A stretch of DNA of 64,000 nucleotides from Adiantum capillus-veneris (taxonomy: Eukaryota > Streptophyta > Polypodiopsida > Polypodiales > Pteridaceae). Made by a program: the position numbers and the translations under genes. The notes under the pieces were generated by a model that worked only from the letters and a program-made list of their open reading frames with translations, searched no databases and was not told the origin of the DNA. This document shows, in pieces, positions 1 to 10,697 of the stretch. The DNA lies in assembly GCA_014529385.2 (NCBI GenBank), contig CM043942.1:62039184-62103183 (forward strand), given 5' to 3'. The first letter of the stretch is position 1. Each line of letters begins with the position of its first letter.

Positions 1-1595
1 TTTTGTTGACTTTGGCTTCACCAGAGCTCCATTTGGCAATTTGTCGCTCTAGAAGCACCCGTGGTGGTGTTTACATACCTTTGATGATTTGTGGTGGTCT
101 ACCACCATAGGACTTGGTTGTTGATGGTCTAGGAAAGCCGCTCATGAAGTTTGGTGGCAAACGGACTTGCCACAAGTGCATTTTGACGCTTTGTGTGTTT
201 GATACCGTTTCTGAGGTTTAGTGCCGCTTCGGGTCACTTTTTGGTCATGCAGGTCATATAGACTTGTCGAGCATGTCGAGATGCTCCTACCCATAAATTT
301 TGATAGCATTTGGTCGCCGTTTCGCTGATTTCCCATTTGGTGGCCTCTTGCGGGTTTCTGGGAATTAGGGTTTTTCCCGATGGTTTCCCATTGCCTTTGG
401 CTATCCAGGACTGGTCTCCTAGGCTAGGGTAAGCTGCCGATGAAGTCTTGTTGCTTTCGGGTTAGCCGTTAGGCCGCCGTTTCTACTTGCAGGTCTCTAC
501 CGCTCGCTTTGTATGTGACCTATACGCTAGTTTTTGCGACAGAATGACAAACATGCGCGAAAAGCTCAAGGTGGTGAGCCTACCTCTCATGTCTAGAGTT
601 GGTCGGGTAGATGTGCGCGTCGTAGAAGCTGCTGGAAGGTCGATCCGCTCTAGGTGGCAGAAGCTCTCTCCACAAAGTCAATAGTGAGAATGAGCTAAAA
701 ATGGGGTGAAAATTTCTTATAATGGAAGTCCCCGAACCATTTTTCATGAAATTTGACATGTGTTCCTATCTTTCTGCAAGATGCAGTTTAGGCTCAAATT
801 TTTTTTGATTTGGACTCCATTTGCTCTGTTTACCAGAAATTTGTCATTTCGGTCAAAACCTAGCTAAAACACGCTTTCCGCTCCAGTCTCATAATTGCAC
901 CCCCTCTGTACCATAGGTTGTTCTTTAGTCAGTGGTCATCCCCATATTTTTTTGTTTTTCATTACGACTGTTTTTCACCTGTTTTTTATATTTTTGAAGT
1001 TTTTCTGCCAAAAATTAGCAAAATTAAAAGGAAAACAGCAAATCAAACCCAGAAAATCCCCAAAATTCATAATAGATCACAAACATCACCGCAACACATT
1101 ATATACACTCACATGCAATTTTTATGGCCGGATTTCTCCGTTTTACCAATATTTTGCCTGAAAAAATGGCTATTTCTACTTATATATACACACCTAGGGG
1201 CTTGATTTGGTGTTTGGCCCCATATACCTGTAGCTTCATGCTGTATAAGGGCATATATACTTGGGTTACTCCAGAAAATTTCGCAATCAAACGTTAACCC
1301 TTAAAATAGTCGAAAAGCATGCCCCTTTTTTTTGTTGTTTCTATTATTGGTTCCGCATTGAGAATGCCTCCCCTCCTCCTAGTCGGAGTCCTCCCGGACG
1401 ACAAGGTTTCGCCTCGGAGTATGTGCCGCGCATAGGTTGAAAAAGTCGTGCTAATGCCTGGCCAATTAATATGGCCCTATTTTATGCATACTCGGTCAAT
1501 GCATGGAAAAATTAATGCTGTGAAAGAGAAGGAAATAAGCAAGATGCTTATTGGCATTCGCCGTCGAGGCTTCCTGCTTTCTTTGCAAGTAGCAG
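1..1595. other. Unresolved; probable 3' non-coding part of GyA
   Basis: No coding region can be supported. This stretch lies downstream (minus strand) of the GyA pol stop at 1,596, so it should be GyA 3' sequence or another insertion into it. It is AT-rich from about 880 to 1,330, with TATA-like runs near 1,180 and 1,250. On the minus strand an A-rich tract ending in GGGGCA near 1,321 is followed by TGCTTTTCG, which looks like a polypurine tract followed by an LTR start. The sequence below it does not match the GyA 5' LTR at 33,549-34,424, so I do not call an LTR. Confidence 0.35.
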
Positions 1596-2084
1596 CTATA
1601 ATTCTACTGCTCTTTGTTTAATTGTCTTTTGGGCAAGAGGCAAGTGCTTTGCCGACACTGTTGTTGGAGTCGTATCTGTATCTGAGGATAGAGATGGCCT
1701 GGATGTGATAGCTATGGGCCTTATGGCCTTCGCTTTCCATTGGTAGTTTGGTGCTGACAACTTTTGTAGATGGTTTGGCACTTTCTTGTTTTCCACTGGT
1801 TTGTCTGTCATCGGCATCCACATATATCGGTTCTCCTTGTTGACCTGCAGATGTCTGCTTTCTATTGTTGCTTGTACCGTAAGTATTTCCTTTGGCTTTT
1901 GCTTTGGTATCCAAATGTGAGTGACATTTGGGTTATGGCTAAGCATTTTCTTTGGGATCCATATCTGCTTGGTTACCTTGGTTTTGGGTTGCGCCGTCTG
2001 CTTTGTTGGAATCCGGTTGTTACATTGTTTCCTTCCCGCCATGGCCTTTCTATCCTTCCGCATCCATACTTGTTTACCTTGTTT
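1596..2084 (-). pseudogene. GyA pol C-terminal tail with repeated W-I-P-K motifs
   Basis: This is the last part of the GyA polyprotein, read on the minus strand and ending at 1,596. It continues the frame interrupted by CoA1 at 2,085-7,626; the 5-base TSD TGTTT lies at both junctions. The segment is lysine-, threonine- and glutamine-rich with no globular domain that I recognise. It contains spaced aromatic motifs: QVWMRK, QIWIPK, HIWIPK and YMWMP. Its role is unknown; a nucleic-acid-binding or interaction tail is possible. Inference: it lies C-terminal to an extra protease domain and could be a substrate or accessory region. Confidence 0.6.
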
Positions 2085-2276
2085 TGAAGGAGTACGAGCG
2101 GAAGTGCGACGTGGGAGAGAGTGCGAGAAGAAGAGCACAACGATATGGTGAACTCGCTCTACTGTAATGTGTAGAGCATAGTGAGTTCTTATTAGGTTTT
2201 TACAAAAGAATATGTGTACATACCTGGCTGCCCGCCCACTTACCTGGGCGACCACATTGGGCTTTATACCCCAACA
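2085..2276 (-). repeat. CoA1 3' LTR
   Basis: This 192-bp repeat begins TGAAGGAGTACG and ends ACCCCAACA on the plus strand. It is nearly identical to 7,435-7,626 and to both CoA2 LTRs. It is bounded outside by the TSD and inside by a purine-rich tract. It is short for a copia LTR. Confidence 0.95.
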
Positions 2277-2288
2277 ACCTCCCACTTA
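2277..2288 (-). other. CoA1 polypurine tract
   Basis: On the minus strand AAGTGGGAGGT directly precedes the LTR start TGTTGGGG. This is the expected priming site for plus-strand DNA synthesis. CoA2 has the same tract next to its 3' LTR. Confidence 0.75.
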
Positions 2289-2353
2289 AAGTCCAATGTG
2301 GTACTTTAAGTGTGAGAGAAGCTAATATACAAGAGATGTAGAGAAGTGATGTA

Positions 2354-4265
2354 CTACCCTACACCTAACTGCTTGCGAAAATGCGCAAAGCTGTCTGAGG
2401 GAAGTCCTTTTGTAAGTAGATCAACAGGATTTTCTGTGGTGTGAACTTTGACAAGCTGAAGTTGCTTATCCTTGAGCATTTCCCTGATGAAATGATACTT
2501 CACATCCACATGCTTTGTCTTTGAGTGATAAACTGGATTGCGAGCCAATTGTATAGCACTTTGACTATCACAATATAACACAGGCATCTCTTCTTTGATT
2601 CCCAAATCTGTTACTAGTCGATTAAGCCAAATTGATTCTTTGCATGCCTATGATGCTGCAACATATTCAGCCTTTGTAGTAAACTGAGTAACACAATCTT
2701 GTAATCTAGAACGCCATGATACTGCTCCACCAGCCAATGTAAAGACATACCCTAACGTAGACCTTCGGTTGTCTAAGTCACCTGCATAATCTGAGTCTGT
2801 AAAACCCTTTACACTTAGCTCGTGACTCCCATAGCATATACGCATACTCTTTGTAGCTTTCAGGTATCTCAATATTCCTTTCACTGCCTCCCAATGTTTC
2901 TTGCCTGGGTTTGACATGTATCGACTTACTACTCCCACTGCAAATGCAATGTCTGGGCGAGTAGCAATCATTGCATACATAAAACTACCCACTGCAGACG
3001 CATATGGAATCTTATCCATTTCAGCATGTTCTTCCTCAGACACAGGACAATCTTGTTTGCTAAGTTTCACATATGGTGGCAATGGAACACTCAATGCCTT
3101 TCCCTTCTCCATATTGAAACGTTGCAAAACCTTGTCAATATACTCTGTTTGAGATAACCAAATCAACTTCTTTGATCTGTCTCTCTCAATGCGCATACCA
3201 AGTATATGAATTGCCTCACCCATGTCTTTCATGTCAAACGATTTTGCCATCTTTGACTTCAAAGCTGAAATTTCTTCCAAGTGATTGCCAGCAATCAACA
3301 TGTCATCCACATACAAAATAAGGATCAGCCAACTGCCATCCTTAGCCTTCTTTGTATATAGACAATGATCGAACTCACTACGTTTGTAGCCTTGAGAAAG
3401 CATAAACTTGTGGAATTTATGGTACCATGCCCTCGGTGATTGTTTTAAGCCATAAAGACTCTTTAACAACTGGCATACCCAATCTTCCTTATCTTTCTCA
3501 ACAAACCCTTCTGGCTGCTGCATGTAAATTTCCACATCTAAATCACCATGCAAGAACGCTGTCTTGACATCCATTTGGTGCAACACCAAATCTAATATGG
3601 CAACCAATGCAAGAAAGCATCTCAATGTAGTCATCTTGACCACCGGAGAGAAGACTTCATCAAAGTCAATGCCTTGTTCTTGCTTAAAGCCCTTGGCAAC
3701 AAGCCTTGCTTTGTACTTTGGTTGACTATCATGAGCGGTGATCTTATACCTGTAAACCCATTTACAGGGTAGAGCCTTTTTGCCCCGTGGTAATTTAACT
3801 AGCTTCCATGTCTGGTTTTTATGCAGAGCTCTCATCTCTGACTGCATGGCCAATTGCCAATTCCCGGAGTCCTTCATTTGCACTGCTTCCTTGTAACATG
3901 AAGGCTCACTGCAATCAGTCAACATGACATAGTTCATAGATGGAACAAACCTATCAGGAGGTGGCGTGACACGTCCAGATCTACGCACAATAGGTGGCTC
4001 AGGCTCAGCCACAACCTGTGGTTCCACTCTATCCTGTCCTTGCTCCTCTTGAGCCCTGACATTTTGTCTTGCACGTGCAGGTCCATCTTCTTGGAAGACA
4101 ACTCTTCTAATCTCCTCAACCCTCTATGGTTTAGAATGATATTTGGATTCATTAAAGTGAACATCATTGCTGCAGACAACCTTTCTGGATTCGGGATCCC
4201 AAAGTCTGTACCCCATCTCACCAGAATTACCATAGCCTAGAAAGATGCACTTTCTACTCTTTGGC
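2354..4265 (-). pseudogene. CoA1 reverse transcriptase and RNase H (broken)
   Basis: This encodes the copia-type RNA-directed DNA polymerase and RNase H. The RT begins with the typical WKLVKLP...CKWVYRYK block, then LVAKGFKQ, MDVKTAFLHGDL and SLYGLKQSPRAWY, with the catalytic box YVDDMLIAG. The connection and RNase H follow, with ATRPDIAFAVG, TDSDYAGD and the C-terminal YCDSQSAIQLA and HVDVKYHFIRE. The last codons read QLGVG before the stop at 2,354. Comparison with CoA2 shows that glutamate codons became TAG near 4,124 and at 2,648. The part upstream of about 4,275 is out of frame with the integrase. The family resembles Tork/Tnt1-type copia elements; I am only moderately sure of that lineage. 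Confidence 0.9.
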
Positions 4266-5132
4266 TCAAGGTTGTTTTCTAAATTCCTTTGGAACGTGAG
4301 TATATGCTTCACAGCCAAAGACTCTGAGATGCTTGTATGAGGGCATTTTGCCTGACCATACCATCTCCGGCACTGAATCCTTCTGCAAAACCTTGCTAGG
4401 AGATCTATTTACAAGTTGAACAGCTGTTGATACAGCTTCAGCCAAAAACCCATTTGGCAGCTGTGCATTACACAACATACTTCTGACCTTCTCTTGTATG
4501 GTCCTATTCATCCTCTCAGCAACACCATTTTGAGGAGGATTGTAAGGAGCAGTAAGTTCACGTTTTATACCTTTTGACTCACAAAAGTCCTGAAAGGCCT
4601 TTGAAACATACTCTCCACCATTGCCAGTGCGTAAGCATTTAAGCTTCTTGCCACTTTGATTCTCCACAAGTGTCACAAACGTTTTGAAAACACTAAAAGC
4701 TTCATCCTTGTGCTTGATAAAGTAAACCCATACTTTCCTCGAGTAATCATCTATAAATGTCATAAAGTAAGAAGCTCCCCCTAGAGATAGGTTAGGCATA
4801 GGTCCACACAAATCACTATGAACAAGTGCCAACTGTGTATCTCTTCTATTCCTTCTATGCTTATGTGGCTGCTGTGTTTGCTTACCATACAGACAATGTT
4901 CACAGAATTCAAAATCATTAAATGAAAAGCCAGGCAAATAACCAGAACGAGACAAGATTTCCATTCCCTTCTTGGACATATGTCCTAACCGGCTATGCCA
5001 CAAAGAAACGTTCGGCTGCTCGGTTACATTGATTACATTTTTGGAGACATTTGATACATAAATCATGTAAAGTCCTCCAGACTTTACTCCATGTGCTACT
5101 GTCATAGAACCCTTGGATATCTTCCACATGTT
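4266..5132 (-). pseudogene. CoA1 integrase (broken)
   Basis: This encodes the integrase that inserts element cDNA. It starts with the GAG-pre-integrase zinc region (LWHSRLGHMSKKG, then CEHCLYGKQ), followed by the catalytic core: HSDLCGPM with the first Asp, then the block GNGGEY, then NGVAERMNR with the Glu. The second catalytic Asp is replaced by Gly here (RTGNGGEY), whereas CoA2 keeps TDNGGEY. The reading frame is cut from the protease by a TAG at 5,133 that CoA2 shares, and it is lost at 4,266 by a one-base insertion relative to CoA2. Confidence 0.9.
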
Positions 5133-6335
5133 CTATCCAAAAGTGGTGACGTAGCCAGCATCATCAAGCAAACCTGTGCTGATCAAGCTCTTTGTAATTG
5201 CGGGAACATGTCTCACATTCTTCAACGTGAAAGAAGAGCCATTCTGAAACTTCAATTGAACATCTCCAACACCTAAGATCTCACATGTCTGCCCATTGCC
5301 TAGCCGAACATGATCTTTAGTGGTCACATAAGAGGTAAACCACTCCTTGTTTGGAGACACATGAAGTGATGCCCCTGAGTCTATAATCCAGTCACTCAGT
5401 GCATTTCCATCAGATGCTATAAGTAGAGCTGAGTCCATTGTATTCTTCAAGAAGTAGATGTCTCCTGACACTAGACTGTCATCCTCTGCAACAATGTTTG
5501 TCACATTTATTTCTTGAATCTTCAATGAGGACTTGTTCTTCTCACCATGGTCTTCAGCTTTCTCTTTGCCTTTTTCTGCTTTCCATTCTCTGCAGTCTCT
5601 TTTCATGTGACCCTTCTTGCCACAATGGTAGCATTCTATGTCACTCTTGCCTTTAGCACTGCGGGACTTGCTACGAGACTGATTCCTCTTTCCACCTTCG
5701 TACTTTTCTTTGGTCCTTCCCCTGACAAGTAAGGTTGTTCCTTTGCCTTTGTCCATTGTCTTTCTATTGGTTTCTTCAGTAAGCAAACTTCCTTCTACAC
5801 CTGCTATGTTCAAACCATCTGGAGGTGCAGAATTACTCAAAGCTGTGCGAAAAGTATCCCAACTTTCCGGCAATGTGATCAACAGGAACATAGCTCTAAC
5901 AGGTTCATCAAACTTGACACCTTGAGCTTACAACTGACTGTAGATTGTGTTGAATTCATTCAGATGATTGGACATAGGTGTCCCTTCTTTCATCTTCAAG
6001 TCAACAAGCTTCTTAAGCCAGTATACCTGTGAAGCTGCACTCTCCTTCTCATAAAGATCACTCGGCTTTAACCATGCTTGATAAGCCGGCATTTCGATTG
6101 CTACATTGAAGTAAATGCGTTCTGCCGAAGTCAGCATAATAGTAGAAAGTGCCAATTCATCCATTTCGCTCCATTCATCTTCGTCCATATCTTCTGGTTT
6201 TATCCCCTTGAGCTTTATAGGTTTTATCTGCTTCTTTTGTACCAACACGTGCCAAATTTGCTTCTTCCACAATGGGAAATTGGTTCCATCCAGCTTCTTG
6301 ATATTGTAAAGAGCAGTGTCCTGTGATCCAGCCAT
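5133..6335 (-). pseudogene. CoA1 gag and protease (broken)
   Basis: Gag forms the particle and binds RNA; the protease cleaves the polyprotein. The start is the ATG of MAGSQDTALYNIKKLDG at 6,335, typical of copia gag. A serine codon became TAA at 5,928 (CoA2 keeps TCA). The frame continues with a basic region, the zinc knuckle CYHCGKKGHMKRDC near 5,620 and the protease motif DWIIDSGASLHVS near 5,380, which is intact here. It ends at the TAG at 5,133, within the junction to integrase. That TAG is present in CoA2 at the same place. Confidence 0.92.
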
Positions 6336-7420
6336 AGCTACGCTTCACAGTGGTTTACTTTCCTGGGAAAAATTCGGCAGAGTTTCCCCTGTAAACTGAC
6401 CTCTGAACCAATATCAACCTATCAAATGAACCAAGAAAGCTTCAGATTCTACATAAAATTCGGTAGAGTCTCCTTTGTAAAATGGCTCTGGTGTACTAAA
6501 AAATAGACCAAAAAACAGCTCAAAAAACACTGTCTCTCTGACAATGTAAGCTGTGGGTAAACCTGTCCTGCACCTGTACTGTCTCTGACTGTCCTGTCAC
6601 TGTCCTGTAAGCATAGACTGCGACAATGCCTCAACGGCAGTAAAGCAAAGATGCAATCCCAACTGTCTAAGTCACAGTAAATACATCCTAGCTGCCTATC
6701 TAAGGGTGCTCGAGGGATCGCTCCAAGACCTGTATCACCGAAAGGATCTCAACATTCGAGAATCCCCCAGCTCAATAAAACCTCACTCAACCCTCAACAA
6801 AGGCTGCAATAAATCTGACAGTACATAGACTTCCCGCAAAGTCATACATCCACAAATTTCCCACTGTATGTTGTAACCGCTGCGGCGGTTGTTTGCTGCG
6901 TGACTCACAGCTAGCAAACCCTCAACAGACATACATCATCTCTGACAATACATCCTATGTGGAAGTACCTGCAATGTCAGGATGAAATCTGGAATATCAA
7001 GTAGCAAACACAAGCTACCTGATGAACTAGTGGATGTCGCCTACAGTCTGTGTGTAGATGCGCCCGTGTCGTATGTGACACGCCTCCAAGAACTGTGAGC
7101 CGTCCTTCGATGTGTAGACAGCCACAAATCAACACTCTAGGAGTGTCGATATCCTCAACACCTGCAGTCGTAGGCCGAAAACCCCAAATTTGCAGAGTCG
7201 GATCTGCACCCGCTTAGGGCCACGTAGTCGAAAATGGCCTGCACAGAACTTTGTCGAAGCTGAACGGTGACCGAGATGACCTCAGAATGAAATTCTGAGC
7301 ACACCAAGCCCTACAGGCTTTCCCACAAGATTTGGGGCCGTGTCTTCGCTTGTCGAATTTCACTCCAATCTGAGTTGGTGACTCTAGCCTCCTGCAGTGC
7401 TGCCCCGAGCCTCGATCTAA
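6336..7420 (-). other. CoA1 5' leader, non-coding
   Basis: This stretch of about 1.1 kb lies between the primer site and the gag start. It is matched at high identity by the CoA2 leader (25,954-27,038), so it belongs to the element. I see no conserved ORF in it. A copia leader this long beside a 192-bp LTR suggests that promoter, packaging or translation signals lie here, but I cannot point to a specific site. Confidence 0.8.
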
Positions 7421-7432
7421 GCTCTGATACCA
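7421..7432 (-). other. CoA1 primer-binding site (initiator Met-tRNA)
   Basis: Minus strand TGGTATCAGAGC, two bases after the 5' LTR. This is the standard plant copia site pairing with the 3' end of initiator Met-tRNA to prime minus-strand DNA synthesis. Confidence 0.95.
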
Positions 7433-7434
7433 GT

Positions 7435-7626
7435 TGAAGGAGTACGAGCGGAAGTGCGACGTGAGAGAGAGTGCGAGAAGAAGAGCATGACGATATGGTG
7501 AACTCGCTCTACTGTAATGTGTAGAGCATAGTGAGTTCTTATTAGGTTTTTACAAAAGAATATGTGTACATACCTGGCGGCCTGCCCACTTACCTGGGCG
7601 ACCACATTGGGCTTCATACCCCAACA
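7435..7626 (-). repeat. CoA1 5' LTR
   Basis: This 192-bp copy is about 97% identical to the 3' LTR by eye. On the minus strand it reads TGTTGGGG to CTCCTTCA and is followed by the primer site. Confidence 0.95.
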
Positions 7627-7631
7627 TGTTT
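7627..7631. repeat. CoA1 target-site duplication (partner at 2,080-2,084)
   Basis: TGTTT lies immediately outside both LTR ends. A 5-bp duplication is typical of copia integration and shows that 1,596-2,084 and 7,632 onward were once continuous. Confidence 0.93.
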
Positions 7632-9094
7632 TGGTAGCCTAGATTTTTGCAGTGTAGCCGGTGACTTCAGCTGTCTGTGATTAGCATGGTTGGCCTTTAC
7701 CTGGTTGTTGGTCTCAGGTTTCATGTTGTTCTTTGATGGTATATGTTCTTTTGTCTTTGTTGCCAGTGTTTGCATGGCTTGCAGTTGATCATGATGGTAC
7801 TTCTGAGCAAAAGCTACTACATGTTGTTCATGTTCGTGCTGAACTTTGACCGCCTCTGCTTTCCAGTCTATCTGGACATTGTATGCTTTTTGCCAAGGTT
7901 GCCCTAGCATCATTGGTGGTTGTGTGCTTTCATCTGTCACCACATAGAATTTGTGTGGGTAAATATATTGATGTAGCTGTACATGCAATATAGTCCATCC
8001 TAATGTTTTCAATGCGTGTGATGTGCTACTTTCCAGCACTTGTTGAGTAGGATGAAGTTGATCTATGACTTGGAGCTGTTGGTATAATCCGTAAGAGATA
8101 AAATTTGCTTGAGCACCCGTATCGAGCAAGGCTGTTGATTCAACTTGATTGTTGCCCACCTTGACTGTAATTATTGTCTCTATTGTTTCCTCCTCCAAGT
8201 TCATCAGTCGAATGGCATTGATTCTCAATGGTGGTTTACTCTGTTGTTGTTGTCGCAGAAGCCGTCGTTTTGCAATGCGTTCTTGTGCTTCGGCTTGAGC
8301 TTCCTCTCGTACTCTCTGTTTTTCCTTCATTCTTTGCTTCCCTTGGTGAATTTGTTGGAGCATCTCCTGTGTGAGTGGTAGATGATATCTCCTCAGTCGA
8401 CACCCACTAATCCAGTTTGGCATTTCTTCACCTGCTAATGTAGCAAGCTTGACAGCTCCACTTTGTGATAGATCATGAATCACAAATGGTCCCATCCCTC
8501 GCTTTTTTAGTTTCTTGGCATGTTGCTTCAAGGTATAAACAAGTACGTAATCGCCTGTTTTGAACTCTTTGGTACGCACATGTTTGTCAAAAAATTCCTT
8601 TTGTCTTCTCTTTTTAGCATAGATCGAAGCGATAGCTCGTAAGCGAAGTTCATCTAGCCTTTCAAGATCATTAATTCTTGAAGAGAGTTCATGCCCTGTC
8701 CATTCCAAGCTTGTTGCTACTCGTAGAGTTGGGATTAAAAACTCTATGGGTAGTATAGCATTTAGCCCAAACACCATGTTATATGGTGTTGTTCCTATTG
8801 AGGTTTTGTAAGCTACCCTGTATGCCCATAATGTTGAGTGTAGCTGCTGATCCCAATCGGTTCTTGATTCTGACACTATTTTAGTGAGAACCATGCATAG
8901 TGTTTTATTTGTGGCCTCCGCTTACCCATTGGGCTGTGGATGGTATGGTGCTGATTTCCTATGTATGACCATGAATTCCTCTAGTAGATATTCAATGACT
9001 TCATTGAGGAAGTGTGTTCCACGGTCACTGACAATTTCTATTGGTAACCCGTAACGTACAAAAACATTCTCATACAAAAATTGAGCTGTGGTGC
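7632..9094 (-). pseudogene. GyA integrase C-terminal half fused to a second aspartic protease domain
   Basis: This is the minus-strand continuation of the GyA integrase, cut from its upstream half by GyB1. From 9,094 it encodes the end of the catalytic core with the DRGTHF and HPQPNG-type blocks; a TAA replaces Gln before the ORF from 8,894. In that ORF, residues 1-130 complete the core (LWAYRVAYKTS, TPYNMVFG) and residues 130-175 are a GPY/F-type C-terminal domain (KRGMGPFVIHDL). Residues 176-225 are a basic, Gln-rich linker. Residues 238-350 look like a complete retroviral-type aspartic protease: LLDTGAQANFIS with the Asp at 258, and MMLGQPW near 329. A protease after the integrase is not the normal Gypsy order. 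The protein then runs into CoA1. Confidence 0.8.
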
Positions 9095-9304
9095 TGACGG
9101 GAGCAAAGCGAACCCCGAACCCCGACGGCCTCTAAAACACCGGGGATCGAATGGAGCGCCTTGAGCCTGTCATGGTAAAGCAAACAGGGGGCACCACCTA
9201 GCTTCAACGGCTAGGACGCAAACAACACACCACCATAACAAAGTTTTCATCCAAGAGAGATGGATGCTTGGGAGTAATGATGAAGAGGAAAGGGAATGAG
9301 ATCA

Positions 9305-9347
<43 letters not shown>

Positions 9348-10669
9348 GGGAGGGGGTATAGCGGCTTAGTACTTAGGCACCACAAAAGGATGGCGAATTC
9401 GCACACCCTTCACACATACACAAGCTCACTCCAAAACACAAGACTAGGTGGCGATTCCTCACACCTCACATGGGCAAAACATTGCAATAAAACATACTCA
9501 CAAAACCTCAAGCTTTATTTAGAGAATTAGGCGATGAAATGGGGAGCATAGGGTAGGAGAATGAGAAGGGAGAGAGTGGTAGAGCACATGGCGGATAGGT
9601 GGGAGTTGATGGCGAAGACTCGCACGAGGATTATGGCCATCATCCTTCATTTAGTTTTCCTTCATCTTCCATAGCCAAGGGTGTAGAGGTCATTCTCAAG
9701 ACAAGCATGGTGATTGCGGTGATGGTGATGGTGTGGGTGTGTGTGTGTGCACTAGGCACACACAGTGCATAGTGTGTTCTTTGGTGATGTTGTGTGTGTG
9801 TTTAGTGTGATGGTGACCCCTCTTTATATAGGGGAGGAGGGGGGAGAAATTCTAGAATTTAGAAATGAAGAAATCATTATCTACATAGGCCATGTGACTG
9901 TGGGCCCCACTTGTCTGGATGTGTGTATATGTGCCAGAACAGCAGTCTCATGAGAGAGAGACTAAGAGAGAGAGAGAGAGAGAGATGGGTGAATGGAAAA
10001 TGAGAGGTGACATGGAGAATAAAGTAATTACAAGAGGGGAGAGAGGGGAGTGTGTTCAGAGGTGAATCTGTGTGCAGATGTGTGTGAACACAAGAAAAAT
10101 CAGGTAACCACTGGGTGGGGATGGGTCTGTGGGCACCTTTTTCAGTGAAACTGAGTGTGTGTGAGTGTGGGGGAGGTTATTTAGCTACAAGACAAGAGAC
10201 ATGGCGCCCTTTAGAGAGAGAGGGGGGTATTTGGGTCATGGGATATGATAGGAGACAGAAAGAGGGGGTGGGGTATACTATTTTGGAAGATAGGGTAAGT
10301 TGCATGTGAGTTGGTGCATTATTGGTGAGTTATAATGCATTATTGGTGAGAGGTGGGGTAGCTTGAGGGTAGAGAGAAAGGAGAAAGGACAAGGGGAAGA
10401 GAGAGGGGGTTGACCTTTTGAGGGGAGGAGAGGAAAAGGGACACACGGCGGGGCAACAGTGAAGAAAAAGGAGGCAAGGTGGGGATGGGCTACCCCGCAG
10501 TCATGAGGTGGCCTATTTTACCTTTCTTATATATTTACATAATCATACTTTATTTTTTTCTTACTTTTTTCCAATGCCTTTTATCACTCCCTCCCTAAGA
10601 GGGGGTTTTCATGGGGTGGGGACGAGAGAAGAGGGGTATGGGAGCTTGGCTTGTGAAAAGCCCCCATCA
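9095..10669 (-). repeat. GyB1 3' LTR
   Basis: 1,575 bp, plus strand TGACGGGAGC to CCCCCATCA, nearly identical to 16,796-18,370. It contains a (GA)n run at 9,308-9,344, a second GA run near 9,965, GT-rich tracts and a TATA-like box (minus CTATATAAAG) at 9,822-9,831. Short ORFs inside it are LTR sequence repeated in the other copy and are not supported as genes. Confidence 0.95.
9308..9344. repeat. (GA)n microsatellite in the GyB1 3' LTR
   Basis: A run of about 18 GA units. The 5' LTR has the matching run near 17,009-17,047, slightly different in length, so it belongs to the LTR and is still changing length. Confidence 0.95.
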
Positions 10670-10689
10670 TTAGCCCCTTCCTTTTGGCT
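10670..10689 (-). other. GyB1 polypurine tract
   Basis: Minus strand AAAAGGAAGGGGCTAA lies directly before the 3' LTR start TGATGGGGGC. This is the plus-strand priming site expected at this position. Confidence 0.85.
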
Positions 10690-10697
10690 AGAGGCAT

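Larger units (their letters stand above)
2085..7626 (-). mobile_element. Ty1/copia element CoA1, complete but inactive
   Basis: This 5,542-bp element has two 192-bp LTRs (TGTTGGGG...CTCCTTCA on the minus strand), a Met-tRNA primer site, gag, protease, integrase, reverse transcriptase and RNase H in copia order, and a purine-rich tract before the 3' LTR. The TSD TGTTT is at 2,080-2,084 and 7,627-7,631. The LTRs differ at about six positions by eye, so insertion is fairly recent but older than that of GyB1. Nonsense codons at 5,928, 5,133, about 4,124 and 2,648, a frameshift near 4,275 and a lost integrase catalytic residue make it defective. It sits in the GyA pol tail. CoA2 belongs to the same family. 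Confidence 0.95.

Noticed and set aside
1-1320. GyA 3' LTR
   Set aside because: It has LTR-like traits, but no similarity to the 5' LTR at 33,549-34,424 could be seen.
5438-5732. Plus-strand ORFs opposite CoA1 gag (and the same opposite CoA2)
   Set aside because: They are antisense shadows of the Lys-rich gag region and recur only because the two copies are alike.
9765-10309. Small ORFs repeated in both GyB1 LTRs (for example 17,468-18,010)
   Set aside because: Identity comes from the LTR duplication. The TATA box and GT-rich context indicate promoter sequence, not protein.
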